From contig NZ_LGDE01000136.1 in NCBI RefSeq assembly GCF_001279725.1, forward strand, positions 20,665 through 84,664: a stretch of 64,000 nucleotides of DNA, given 5' to 3'. This document shows positions 51,686 through 60,536 of the stretch, one piece after another. Numbering within the stretch: position 1 is the first letter of the stretch; each line of letters starts with the position of its first letter. The position numbers were made by a program, and so were the translations under genes. A model generated the notes under the pieces. That model did no database searches. It saw only the letters and a program-made list of their open reading frames with translations, and had not been told where the DNA came from. This stretch comes from Streptomyces sp. WM4235 (GTDB taxonomy: Bacteria; Actinomycetota; Actinomycetes; Streptomycetales; Streptomycetaceae).

Positions 51686-52222
51686 ATGACAGCCCCGACG
51701 GCTGAGTTCCCCTCTTCGACCACGGGCCGGCCCGGCTCACCCGATCTGCTGCGCTCCGTCTTCCGGCAACACGCCGCGGGGGTCGCCGTGATCACCGCCG
51801 CCGACCCGAGCGGCCGGCCGGTCGGCTTCACCGCGACCTCGCTCAACTCGGTCTCCGCCGAGCCGCCGCTGCTGTCCTTCACTCTCGGAACGGGGTCCTC
51901 CAGCTGGCCCGTGATACGGGACTCCGCGCATCTCGGCGTGCACATACTCGGCGAGCACCAGCGGGAGTTGGCGGGACTGTTCGCGCGCGGCGGAGCCGAC
52001 CGCTTCGGTCCGGGCACGCAGCGGGTCGAGGGTCCGCACGGCGTCCCGGTGCTCTCGGGAGTGCTCGCGTGGCTGGTGTGCCGGGTGGTGGCGCGGGTGC
52101 CCGCCGGGGAGCACAGGGTGATCATCGCGGAGGCGGTGGCCGGTGATCCCGCCTCGGGACCGGCCGGCGAGGCGCGTCCCCTGCTGTATCACCAGGGTCG
52201 CTTCAACGCGTTGCGCGACTGA
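51686..52222 (+). CDS. Flavin reductase family protein (HpaC-like)
   Basis: 178 aa from ATG 51686 with AGAAGGAG upstream. The fold marks are LLRSVFRQHAAGVAVITA, GFTATSLNSVSAEPPLLSF (flavin-binding) and HLGVHILGEHQRELAG. It reduces FMN or FAD with NAD(P)H and passes FMNH2 to a monooxygenase, perhaps one involved in sulfonate or aromatic use. The preceding Cys-containing leader peptide suggests control by cysteine or sulfur supply. No partner monooxygenase is adjacent. Confidence 0.9.
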   Translation: MTAPTAEFPSSTTGRPGSPDLLRSVFRQHAAGVAVITAADPSGRPVGFTATSLNSVSAEPPLLSFTLGTGSSSWPVIRDSAHLGVHILGEHQRELAGLFARGGADRFGPGTQRVEGPHGVPVLSGVLAWLVCRVVARVPAGEHRVIIAEAVAGDPASGPAGEARPLLYHQGRFNALRD

Positions 52223-52424
52223 ATCGTCCCTGCCGGCGCCCGTTCGGGCGGCGTTGGGCAGATCACAGTTCGGTGGCCTTGCCACCAGGGAACACCAACT
52301 GTGTACTGACGAGTAACATTCCTGTCGGGGCGCGGGCCGCCCCGATCGGGATCCGCCCGACAAGGCGCCTATGCTGCCTGCACAAGGCGGTATCAGAAAT
52401 AGACGATGCGGTAGGAGAGCCGGC

Positions 52425-53210
52425 GTGAGCCTGAGGATCGTTGTCTGTGTGAAGTACGTACCCGACGCCACCGGCGACCGGCACTTCGCCGATGACCTGA
52501 CCGTCGACCGCGACGACGTCGACGGTCTGCTGTCGGAGCTCGACGAGTACGCCGTGGAGCAGGCGCTGCAGATCGCCGACGAGGCGGACGACGCGGAGAT
52601 CACCGTCCTGACCGTGGGTCCCGAGGACGCCAAGGACGCGCTGCGCAAGGCGCTCTCGATGGGCGCCGACAAGGCCATCCACGTCGAGGACGACGACCTG
52701 CACGGCACCGACGTCATGGGCACCTCGCTGGTGCTGGCCAAGGCGATCGAGAAGGCCGGCTACGACCTGGTCATCACCGGCATGGCGTCCACTGACGCCG
52801 CCATGGGCGTCCTCCCGGCGATCCTGGCCGAGCGCCTGGGCGTCCCGCAGGTCACCCTGCTCTCCGAGGTCAAGGTCGAGGACGGCACCGTGACGGGCCG
52901 CCGCGACGGCGACTCCGCGAGCGAGCAGCTGGAGGCCTCCCTCCCCGCGCTCGTCTCGGTGACGGACCAGTCGGGCGAGGCCCGCTACCCGTCGTTCAAG
53001 GGCATCATGGCCGCCAAGAAGAAGCCGGTCGAGGCCTGGGACCTGTCGGACCTGGACCTGGAGGCCGAAGAGGTCGGCCTCGAGGGCGCCTGGACCGCAG
53101 TCGACTCCGCGACCAAGCGCCCGGAGCGCACCGCCGGCACGATCGTCAAGGACGAGGGCGAGGGCGGCAAGCAGCTGGCCGAGTTCCTGGCCGGCCAGAA
53201 GTTCATCTAA
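52425..53210 (+). CDS. etfB: Electron transfer flavoprotein beta subunit
   Basis: 261 aa from GTG 52425 with AGGAGAG upstream and a TATGCT -10 at 52370-52375. The FixA/EtfB start LRIVVCVKYVPDATG and the signature DLVITGMASTDAAMG VLPAILAE-type segment (about residues 108-125) are clear. It binds AMP and with EtfA carries electrons from acyl-CoA dehydrogenases to the quinone pool. The etfA gene follows after 56 bp. A hairpin GGTGGC-CTT-GCCACC at 52272-52286 lies upstream, probably ending the flavin reductase transcript. Confidence 0.95.
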   Translation: MSLRIVVCVKYVPDATGDRHFADDLTVDRDDVDGLLSELDEYAVEQALQIADEADDAEITVLTVGPEDAKDALRKALSMGADKAIHVEDDDLHGTDVMGTSLVLAKAIEKAGYDLVITGMASTDAAMGVLPAILAERLGVPQVTLLSEVKVEDGTVTGRRDGDSASEQLEASLPALVSVTDQSGEARYPSFKGIMAAKKKPVEAWDLSDLDLEAEEVGLEGAWTAVDSATKRPERTAGTIVKDEGEGGKQLAEFLAGQKFI

Positions 53211-53266
53211 GAGCTTCGGTCACCTCGACACCCCCCTGACCTCTTCGCATTCGCAGGAGCATTCCC

Positions 53267-54229
53267 ATGGCTGAAGTTCTCGTCTACGTCGACCACGTGG
53301 ACGGCGCCGTCCGCAAGCCCACCCTGGAGCTGCTGACGCTCGCCCGCCGCGTCGGCGAGCCCGTCGCCGTCGCCCTCGGCGCCGGCGCCGAGGCCACCGC
53401 CGCCGTGCTCGCCGAGCACGGCGCCGTCAAGGTCCTCACCGCCGACGCCCCCGAGTTCACCGAGTACCTCGTGGTGCCGAAGGTGGACGCCCTCCAGGCC
53501 GCGTACGACGCCGTCTCCCCGGTCGCCGTGCTCGTCCCGTCCTCCGCCGAGGGCAAGGAGATCGCGGCCCGCCTGGCCGTCCGCATCGGTTCCGGCATCA
53601 TCACCGACGCCACCGACCTGGAGGCCGGCGACGAGGGTCCGGTCGCGACCCAGGCCGTGTTCGCCGCGTCGTTCACCACCAAGTCCCGCGTCTCCAAGGG
53701 CACCCCGGTCATCACCGTGAAGCCGAACTCGGCCCCGGTCGAGGCCGCCCCGGCCGCCGGCGCCGTCGAGGCGCTCGCCGTCACCTTCGGCGCCCTGGCC
53801 ACCGGCACCAAGGTCACCTCCCGCACCCCGCGCGAGTCGACCGGCCGCCCCGAGCTGACCGAGGCCGCGATCGTGGTCTCCGGCGGCCGTGGTGTCAACG
53901 GTGCCGAGAACTTCCACATCATCGAGGACCTCGCGGACTCCCTCGGTGCGGCCGTCGGCGCCTCGCGCGCCGCCGTCGACGCCGGTTGGTACCCGCACTC
54001 CAACCAGGTCGGCCAGACCGGCAAGTCGGTCTCCCCGCAGCTGTACATCGCCTCCGGCATCTCGGGCGCGATCCAGCACCGGGCCGGCATGCAGACCTCG
54101 AAGACCATCGTGGCGGTCAACAAGGACGCCGAGGCCCCGATCTTCGACCTGGTCGACTACGGCGTGGTCGGCGACCTCTTCGAGGTCGTCCCGCAGCTGA
54201 CCGGCGAGATCAAGGCGCGCAAGGGCTGA
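53267..54229 (+). CDS. etfA: Electron transfer flavoprotein alpha subunit
   Basis: 320 aa. The FAD-binding C-terminal domain reads [20 protein letters not shown] and [20 protein letters not shown], with [20 protein letters not shown] after it; the N-terminal half is the Rossmann-like domain that faces EtfB. It holds the FAD of the heterodimer. Second gene of the etfBA operon and followed by a strong terminator. Confidence 0.96.
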   Translation: MAEVLVYVDHVDGAVRKPTLELLTLARRVGEPVAVALGAGAEATAAVLAEHGAVKVLTADAPEFTEYLVVPKVDALQAAYDAVSPVAVLVPSSAEGKEIAARLAVRIGSGIITDATDLEAGDEGPVATQAVFAASFTTKSRVSKGTPVITVKPNSAPVEAAPAAGAVEALAVTFGALATGTKVTSRTPRESTGRPELTEAAIVVSGGRGVNGAENFHIIEDLADSLGAAVGASRAAVDAGWYPHSNQVGQTGKSVSPQLYIASGISGAIQHRAGMQTSKTIVAVNKDAEAPIFDLVDYGVVGDLFEVVPQLTGEIKARKG

Positions 54230-54269
54230 AACCCTCGGGTCACTCGCTGACCTGCGTACTCTCCGCCTC

Positions 54270-54304
54270 CGGGGCCGTGTGGTGTTTGTCACCACACGGC
54301 CCCG
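54270..54304 (+). terminator. Terminator of etfBA
   Basis: A perfect 15-bp stem, CGGGGCCGTGTGGTG (54270-54284), loop TTTGT, right arm 54290-54304, lies 41 bp past the etfA stop. Confidence 0.93.
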
Positions 54305-54413
54305 AGTCGTTTCCCCGGGAGGGCCGGAGGACCATTGACGGAGCGGAACCCCGTGACTAAATTCTGCAATACGGATCCAAGATTCCGTGAAGCGGAAAAG
54401 AGGAGAGTGCACG

Positions 54414-55712
54414 ATGGGTCAGCAGGAGAAGGTGGCGACGAGCCTCGCAGGCGCGGTCAGCGAGGGCATCAGCGCCTCCCTCGCGCCGGTGGACGCGGAA
54501 CTCGCGCGCCACTACCCGGGCGACCCCGGCACCCGCCAGCCCATCCACACGGTCTACGTCCCCGGTGACGTCTTCGCCGCCGACACCATCCGTTCCTGGG
54601 GCGACCAGGCCCTCGCGGCCCTCGACGAGCACGCCCCGGACGCCGCGACCTTCGCCAAGGTCCTCGGCATCTCCGACGAACTGGCCGTGCCCGTGTACGA
54701 CCGGGTGCGCGCCAAGCTCGCGTCCGAGCCCATCGAGGACCTGCGCGTCGACTTCGAGGACGGCTTCGGCGTCCGCTCCGACGAGGAGGAGGACCAGGCC
54801 GCCGCCCGCGCCGCCCGCCTCGTCTCGGAAGCGTTCGCCAACGGCACCAACGCCCCCTACATGGGCATCCGCATGAAGTGCATGGAGTCCAACGTCCGCG
54901 ACCGCGGCATCCGCACCACGGACATCTTCCTGTCCGGGCTCCTCGCGCACGGCGGCCTGCCCGAGGGCCTCGTCCTCACCCTGCCGAAGGTCACCTACGC
55001 CGAGCAGGTCGGCGCCTTCGTCAAGCTGCTGGAGGCCTTCGAGATCACCCGCGGCCTTCGTCCGGGCCGGATCGGCTTCGAGATCCAGATCGAGACCAGC
55101 CAGTCGATCGTCGCCTCCGACGGCACCGCCACCGTGGCCCGGATGATCGAGGCCGCCAAGGGCCGTGCCACCGGCCTGCACTACGGCACGTTCGACTACA
55201 GCGCCTGCGTCGGGGTCTCCGCCGCCTACCAGTCGAGCGACCACCCCGCCGCCGACCACGCGAAGGCCATCATGCAGGTCGCGGCCGCGGGCACCGGCGT
55301 ACGCGTCTCCGACGGCTCGACCAACGTCCTGCCGATCGGCACCACCGAGCACGTCCACGAGGCCTGGAAGCTGCACTACGGTCTCACCCGCCGCGCCCTG
55401 GCCCGCGCCTACTACCAGGGCTGGGACATGCACCCCGCGCACCTGCCGACCCGCTACGCGGCCGTCTTCACCTTCTACCGCGAGGGCCTGGAAACGGCCG
55501 CCGCGCGCCTCAAGGCGTACGTGGCCAAGATCGAGGGCGACGTGATGGACGAGCCGGCCACCGCCAAGGCGCTGGCCGGCTACCTGGTCCGCGGCCTCGA
55601 CTGCGGAGCCGTCGGCGCCGACGAGGTCACCGCCCTGACCGGCCTGACCCGCGCGGAACTGGACGCCTTCGCGATCCCGCGCCGCTCCGCGACCCTGACG
55701 GCCACGGCCTGA
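54414..55712 (+). CDS. DUF6986 family protein, HpcH/HpaI aldolase/citrate-lyase-like
   Basis: 432 aa from ATG 54414 with GAGGAGAG upstream. TIM-barrel marks of the pyruvate-dependent aldolase/citrate lyase beta superfamily are present: DLRVDFEDGFGVR (metal-binding acid), RIGFEIQIETSQSIV and GLHYGTFDYSACVGVS. The enzyme should cleave or form a C-C bond at a 2-oxo acid or CoA ester with Mg. In Streptomyces such genes are found with glyoxylate or purine catabolism, but no such neighbours are here. An imperfect ACGGA-N8-TCCGT dyad lies between 54373 and 54390. A 15-bp terminator follows. Confidence 0.88.
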   Translation: MGQQEKVATSLAGAVSEGISASLAPVDAELARHYPGDPGTRQPIHTVYVPGDVFAADTIRSWGDQALAALDEHAPDAATFAKVLGISDELAVPVYDRVRAKLASEPIEDLRVDFEDGFGVRSDEEEDQAAARAARLVSEAFANGTNAPYMGIRMKCMESNVRDRGIRTTDIFLSGLLAHGGLPEGLVLTLPKVTYAEQVGAFVKLLEAFEITRGLRPGRIGFEIQIETSQSIVASDGTATVARMIEAAKGRATGLHYGTFDYSACVGVSAAYQSSDHPAADHAKAIMQVAAAGTGVRVSDGSTNVLPIGTTEHVHEAWKLHYGLTRRALARAYYQGWDMHPAHLPTRYAAVFTFYREGLETAAARLKAYVAKIEGDVMDEPATAKALAGYLVRGLDCGAVGADEVTALTGLTRAELDAFAIPRRSATLTATA

Positions 55713-55731
55713 TCCGTTCGACCCGGGCGCC

Positions 55732-55766
55732 CGAGGCCCGGCCGGGGTGTTCCCGGCCGGGCCTCG
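55732..55766. terminator. Bidirectional terminator
   Basis: CGAGGCCCGGCCGGG (55732-55746), loop GTGTT, and the exact complement (55752-55766) form a 15-bp stem between the convergent DUF6986 and LacI genes. Confidence 0.93.
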
Positions 55767-55820
55767 CGGCATCCCGGATCGTCCCGTATCCCGTATTCCG
55801 TGTCCGGTGCTCGGCGTCGG

Positions 55821-56855
55821 TCAGGGCCTCGGGGGGATCTCGCCCGAGCCGCGCGGGATCAGGCGCGTGGGGAGTTCGATGCGGGCAGGCGGCAGTGCGG
55901 CCCCCGACAGGCGTTGGAAGAGGCGGTCCGTGGCGACGCGGCCCAGGGCGGCCGCGTCCTGGGCGACCACCGTCACGCCGGGACGCAGCAGGTCGGCCAG
56001 CTCGAAGTCGTCGAAGCCGACCAGCGCCACCGGGTCGCCGCCGGCCAGGATCCGGACCAGGGTGACCGTCACCCGGTTGTTGCCCGCGAAGAGCGCGGTG
56101 ACCGGCTCCCGGTCGGTCAGCATCCGGTGGGCGGCCGTCGTGACCCTGTCCGGCGTCGTGGAGCCCAGTGAGACCCAGGACTCGGACACCGGCAGGCCCG
56201 CGTCCGCCATGGCCGCCTCGTAGCCCCGCAGGCGTTCCGTCGCGGTGTGGATGCGCGGATGGTCGCCGATGAAACCGATGCGGCGGTGGCCGCCGGCGAT
56301 CAGGTGGGCCACCCCGTCCCGGGCTCCGCCGAGACTGTCCGACAGGACCACGTCCGCGTCGATCCGGCCCGCCGGGCGGTCCACGAACACCGTGGCCACG
56401 CCCGCCCGGATCTCCGGTTCCAGGTACCGGTGGTCGTCCCCGGCCGGAATCACGATCAGTCCGTCCACCCGCCGGGCGCACAACGCGAGGGCCAACTCCC
56501 GCTCCCGGTCCGGGTCCTCGGCGCTGGAGCCGTTGATGAGGAGGGCGCCGTGGGCTCGGGCCACCTCCTCCACGGCCCGGTTCAGCGGGCCGTAGAAGGG
56601 GTCGGCGAGATCCTCCAGGACCAGGCCCACCGTGGCCGTGCGCCCCTTGCGCAGCACGCGGGCGCTGTCGTTGCGGCGGAAACCCAGTGCGTCGATGGCC
56701 TCTTGGACGCGCCGCTCGGTGTCGGGGGTCACTCCCGGCTCGCCGTTGACCACCCGTGAGACCGTCTTCAGGCCCACGCCGGCGTGGGCCGCCACGTCCT
56801 TCATGGTCGGCCGGTTGCCGTAGCGGGGCTCGGACGGGCGGCGGGAATGGGGCAC
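55821..56855 (-). CDS. LacI family transcriptional regulator
   Basis: 344 aa from GTG 56855 with GGAG upstream; longer in-frame reads are not supported. The HTH is TMKDVAAHAGVGLKTVSRVV (about residues 17-36) followed by the hinge helix NDSARVLRKGRTATVGLV and a two-lobe periplasmic-binding-type effector domain. It should repress a sugar-use operon, but the neighbouring genes (DUF6986 convergent, kinase-Nudix divergent) are not sugar genes, so the target is elsewhere or itself. Confidence 0.93.
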   Translation of the reverse strand: MPHSRRPSEPRYGNRPTMKDVAAHAGVGLKTVSRVVNGEPGVTPDTERRVQEAIDALGFRRNDSARVLRKGRTATVGLVLEDLADPFYGPLNRAVEEVARAHGALLINGSSAEDPDRERELALALCARRVDGLIVIPAGDDHRYLEPEIRAGVATVFVDRPAGRIDADVVLSDSLGGARDGVAHLIAGGHRRIGFIGDHPRIHTATERLRGYEAAMADAGLPVSESWVSLGSTTPDRVTTAAHRMLTDREPVTALFAGNNRVTVTLVRILAGGDPVALVGFDDFELADLLRPGVTVVAQDAAALGRVATDRLFQRLSGAALPPARIELPTRLIPRGSGEIPPRP

Positions 56856-57002
56856 GGGATCTCCGGCGGAGTGTTCGGACGGGCCTCGGGCAAGGCTCTG
56901 ACCTTGAGGATAAGCACTCGGTCGCCGAATGGGTTTCCGTGGCAGGGTGGTGCGGGCAAGCCTCTGGGGGCTTCGAGGCGAGCCATCGGGAGAGGGGTAG
57001 AC

Positions 57003-58040
57003 GTGATTGTCTGGATCAACGGCGCTTTCGGTGCCGGGAAGACCAGCACGGCCCGCGAACTGGCCGGACTCCTGCCGGATAGCGCTTTGTTCGACCCGGA
57101 GTTCATCGGGGACGCGTTGCGCGTGCTGCTGCCGCGCAAACGGCTCGCGGAGGTCTCCGACTACCAGGACCTGCCGAGTTGGCGGCGGCTCGTCGTGGAC
57201 ACGGCGGCGGCGATGCTCGCGGAGCTGGGCGGGGTGCTGATCGTGCCGATGACGTTGTTGCGGCAGGAGTATCGGGACGAGATCTTCGGTGGCCTCGCGG
57301 CACGACGGATCCCGGTGAGGCACGTACTGCTCGCCCCTGAGGAAACGATTCTCCGGGCACGGATCGCGACCAGGGAGGAGCCGGGGGCACCGGAGCAGGC
57401 GGACCTGCGACTCAGACAGTGGGCGTACGACCACATCCCCGCCTACCGGCAGGCGTTGGGCTGGCTGGCGGCCGACGCGCACGTCATCGACAACGGGCGG
57501 CTGAGCGTCCGCGAGACCGCCGAACGCATCGCGGAAGCCGTCCGCACGGACGACGCGGGCATCTGCGACATCGTGCAGACACCCGAACCGACCCGGGAGA
57601 CGGTGGCCTCCGGCGTCCTCCTCTTCGACGACCGGGACCGGGTGCTGCTCGTCGACCCGACGTACAAACCGGGCTGGGAATTCCCCGGAGGTGTCGTGGA
57701 AGCGGGGGAGGCGCCGGCCCGCGCCGGCGTGCGGGAGGTGGAGGAGGAACTGGGGTTGGTCCTGGGGCGGCTGCCGGCGCTGCTGGTGATGGACTGGGAG
57801 CCGCCCGCCCACCCGGCGTACGGGGGCCTGCGGCTGCTGTTCGACGGGGGACGGCTGACGGAGACTCAGACTGCTGAACTACGGCTGCCCGGACCGGAGT
57901 TGAGGGCATGGAGGTTCGTGACGGAGGAGGACGCGGCCACGTTGCTGCCGGCACACCGTCACGAACGCCTGCGGTGGGCGTTGCGCGCCCGGGAGCGGGG
58001 GTGCGCGCTGTACCTGGAGGCGGGACGACCGGTCCCGTAG
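57003..58040 (+). CDS. P-loop kinase fused to Nudix hydrolase
   Basis: 345 aa from GTG 57003 with GGGAGAGGGG upstream. Residues 1-185 form an AAA_33/zeta-toxin-like P-loop domain with Walker A GAFGAGKTSTA (K13, T14) that resembles small-molecule kinases such as TmrB or chloramphenicol phosphotransferase. Residues 195-335 are a Nudix domain with a perfect box GX5EX7REUXEEXGU (G230, E236, R244, E245, E248, E249, G251). The first half could phosphorylate and the second hydrolyse a nucleoside-diphosphate-linked compound, which suggests repair or removal of a modified nucleotide or antibiotic. The fused architecture is real; the substrate is unknown. Confidence 0.88.
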   Translation: MIVWINGAFGAGKTSTARELAGLLPDSALFDPEFIGDALRVLLPRKRLAEVSDYQDLPSWRRLVVDTAAAMLAELGGVLIVPMTLLRQEYRDEIFGGLAARRIPVRHVLLAPEETILRARIATREEPGAPEQADLRLRQWAYDHIPAYRQALGWLAADAHVIDNGRLSVRETAERIAEAVRTDDAGICDIVQTPEPTRETVASGVLLFDDRDRVLLVDPTYKPGWEFPGGVVEAGEAPARAGVREVEEELGLVLGRLPALLVMDWEPPAHPAYGGLRLLFDGGRLTETQTAELRLPGPELRAWRFVTEEDAATLLPAHRHERLRWALRARERGCALYLEAGRPVP

Positions 58041-58128
58041 GGCGGGCCGTCAAAGTGGCGCCCGCAGGCGAACCGTCGGTCCGTGTTCCCGACGGCCACC
58101 GCCCCGGAGGGGACCGGGACGGCGGCCT

Positions 58129-58836
58129 TCAGCGCGGCTGGGGTTCGGTCGTGGCGGCGCCGAGGATCCGGGCGGTGTCCCGGGTCAGCGGGTCGCCGTG
58201 CCCGAAGCATGCGATCGACGGGGACAGTTCCGCCAGGCGACGGAACGAGGACGCCGCCTGCTCGCCGTCCACGTTGAACACCCCCTGCATCACCTGCCCG
58301 ACCCCCGCGACACAGTCGCCCGTGAACAGCACGCCCCGAGCGGGCAGGTGGACGCCGATGCTGCCCGGTGTGTGGCCGGGGGAGTGGACGATCACCGCGC
58401 CGCCGCCGAACGGCAGTACCTCGCCGTCCTCGACCTCCCGGTCCACGCGGGTCGGCGGGGCCTCCGGGGCCGTCAGGCCGTGTGCGTACAGCGGGAGTTC
58501 CCAGTCCGCCAACACCGGCTCGGGAACGGGCTGTTCGCCCCGGATCACCGGCGCGTCCAGCCGGTGCGCCACGATCTCGGCACCCAGGCGGGCGGCGAGT
58601 TCCCCCGAGGCGCCCACGTGGTCGCGGTGGCAGTGCGTCAGGACGATCCGCTCCAGGAGCTCGGGCCGCAGGCCGAGCGAGCGGATCGCCTCCTCGATCT
58701 CCGGGGCCGAACCGGCGTATCCGGCGTCGATCAGGGTGAGGGCCTCGTCGTCGCACCACAAGTAGGCCTGGCCGATGGGGAAGCGCAGCATGTGCAGCCG
58801 CCCGGGGACCACCTCGACACGCTCAAAGAGAGTCAT
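58129..58836 (-). CDS. MBL-fold metallo-hydrolase
   Basis: 235 aa. The zinc site HxHxDH is H68, H70, D72 and H73 in LTHCHRDHVG, with HSPGHTPGSIGVHLP and FTGDCVAGVG giving the third and fourth ligands. There is no second domain (as in glyoxalase II or RNase Z), so it is a general hydrolase of the fold with unknown substrate. It is convergent with the kinase-Nudix gene. Confidence 0.9.
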   Translation of the reverse strand: MTLFERVEVVPGRLHMLRFPIGQAYLWCDDEALTLIDAGYAGSAPEIEEAIRSLGLRPELLERIVLTHCHRDHVGASGELAARLGAEIVAHRLDAPVIRGEQPVPEPVLADWELPLYAHGLTAPEAPPTRVDREVEDGEVLPFGGGAVIVHSPGHTPGSIGVHLPARGVLFTGDCVAGVGQVMQGVFNVDGEQAASSFRRLAELSPSIACFGHGDPLTRDTARILGAATTEPQPR

Positions 58837-58933
58837 GTCGCGAACCTACGAGGAAGATCCCCGCTCCCGGCGTCCGGTTCACCGGGAGCGGAGTTCGCCC
58901 GTGGCGCAAGCCCTCTACACGCGCCTCGGGTGC

Positions 58934-58985
58934 GCATCTCAGGCATCGATCTCAGGCGTGCATCTCAGGCATGGATCTCGGACGT
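58934..58985. repeat. 26-bp tandem repeat after the M20 dipeptidase
   Basis: GCATCTCAGGCATCGATCTC (start of copy 1, 58934-58959) recurs at 58960-58985 with 23 of 26 positions identical. The repeats lie just past the dipeptidase stop, with further ATCTCAGGC-like pieces at both ends. They may fold into an imperfect hairpin or only reflect slippage. Confidence 0.75.
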
Positions 58986-58989
58986 GCGC

Positions 58990-60354
58990 TCAGGCGCGCT
59001 TGGATTCGGCGTAGTTGACGAGGAAGTGGGCCTCCGCGACCGACAGACGCTCCAACTCCTCGGGGGAGACGCTCTCGTTCACCGCGTGGATCTGCGCCTC
59101 GGGCTCGCTCAGCCCGATGAGCAGCATCTCCGCCTCCGGGTACAGCGAGGTCAGCGCGTTGCACAGCGGGATGGATCCGCCCATGCCGCTGATCTGCATC
59201 TTCTGCCCCGGGTAGGCCAGTTCGAGGGCCGCCGCCATCGAGGCGTAGGCAGGGCTGTTCGTGTCCGCCTGGAAGGGCTGGCCCTGACCGACGACCTCCA
59301 GTTCGAGGCGCGCCTTCCACGGCGTGTGCGCCACCAGGTGTGCTTCCAGCAGCTTGATGGCCTGCGCGGTGTCCGCGCCCGGCGGGATCCGCAGGCTGAT
59401 CAGGGCGCCGGCACTGGCGTGCACCGACGGGGTGGCGCCGACCACCGACGGGCAGTCGATGCCCAGGACCGTGACGGCCGGACGTGCCCACAGCCGGTCG
59501 GCGATCGTGCCGCGACCGATCAGCTCCACACCGTCGAGGACCCTCGCGTCGCTGCGGAAGTCCGCCTCCGGGTACTGGAGCCCCTCCCACACCGCGTCCG
59601 ACGCGAGACCGTCGACCGTCGTCGTGCCGTCGGCGGCGCGCAGCGAGTCCAGCACCCTGATGAGCGCGGCCAGCGCGTCGGGCGCGACCCCACCGAACAT
59701 GCCCGAGTGCAGGTTCCCGCCCAGCGTGTCGATCTTCACCTTCAGCAGGGTCATCCCGCGCAGGGTCGCGACCACCGTGGGAAGACCCAGACGGAAGTTG
59801 CCGGCATCGCCGATGACGATCGCGTCGGCCGTCAGCAACTCGGGGTGGGCCTCGGCGTACTGCTGGAGCCCGCCGGTGCCCTGCTCCTCCGACCCCTCGA
59901 CGATCACCTTCACGCTCACCGGCACACCGCCGTTGGCCTTGAGCGCGCGCAGCGCCAGCAGGTGCATGATGAACCCGCCCTTGCAGTCCGCCGCGCCGCG
60001 CCCGTACCAGCGGCCGTCGCGCTCGGTCAGTTCGAAGGCCGGCGAGATCCAGGCGGCGTCGTCCAGGGGCGGCTGGACGTCGTAGTGCGCGTACAGCAGC
60101 ACGGTCGGGGCGCCCTCGGGACCGGGCAGGAATCCGTACACCGACTGCGTGCCGTCGGGGGTGTCGAGCAGCGCCACGTCCTGGAAGCCCTCGACGCGCA
60201 GCGCGTCGGCCACCCAGTTCGCGGCGCCGTGGCTCTCGCTCTGGGGGAACTGTGCCCAGTCCGCCACCGACTGGAAGGCCACCAGCTCGGTCAGCTCCGT
60301 CTTGGCGCGGGGCATCAGCGAGGCGATGGTCTCGGCGATCGGATTCTGGGACAT
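58990..60354 (-). CDS. M20 family dipeptidase
   Basis: 454 aa from ATG 60354 with GAGGAG upstream. Di-zinc peptidase marks are H90 and D92 in LLYAHYDVQPP, D123 in GRGAADCKGG, and E156/E157 in VEGSEEQGTGG; the lid domain (about 190-350) follows. The size fits bacterial and yeast carnosinase/CNDP-like dipeptidases. It is cytoplasmic and degrades dipeptides or related amides. It is divergent from the geranylgeranyl-reductase-like gene across 182 bp. Confidence 0.93.
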   Translation of the reverse strand: MSQNPIAETIASLMPRAKTELTELVAFQSVADWAQFPQSESHGAANWVADALRVEGFQDVALLDTPDGTQSVYGFLPGPEGAPTVLLYAHYDVQPPLDDAAWISPAFELTERDGRWYGRGAADCKGGFIMHLLALRALKANGGVPVSVKVIVEGSEEQGTGGLQQYAEAHPELLTADAIVIGDAGNFRLGLPTVVATLRGMTLLKVKIDTLGGNLHSGMFGGVAPDALAALIRVLDSLRAADGTTTVDGLASDAVWEGLQYPEADFRSDARVLDGVELIGRGTIADRLWARPAVTVLGIDCPSVVGATPSVHASAGALISLRIPPGADTAQAIKLLEAHLVAHTPWKARLELEVVGQGQPFQADTNSPAYASMAAALELAYPGQKMQISGMGGSIPLCNALTSLYPEAEMLLIGLSEPEAQIHAVNESVSPEELERLSVAEAHFLVNYAESKRA

Positions 60355-60536
60355 GGGCACGCTCCTCTTGGGTGCGACGTTGTTCTGTTTGTACGCCACC
60401 CGCATTCGCAGGGGTGTGCGTATGCGGGGTACGGCGAAAGACATTCCCGATCCTCGCACAGCGGGCCGAGGCGATCTCTCACCGTAGGATTTCCCCGGCA
60501 TCCGAGCAACAGCGTGATCAGGAGCAGCAACACATC

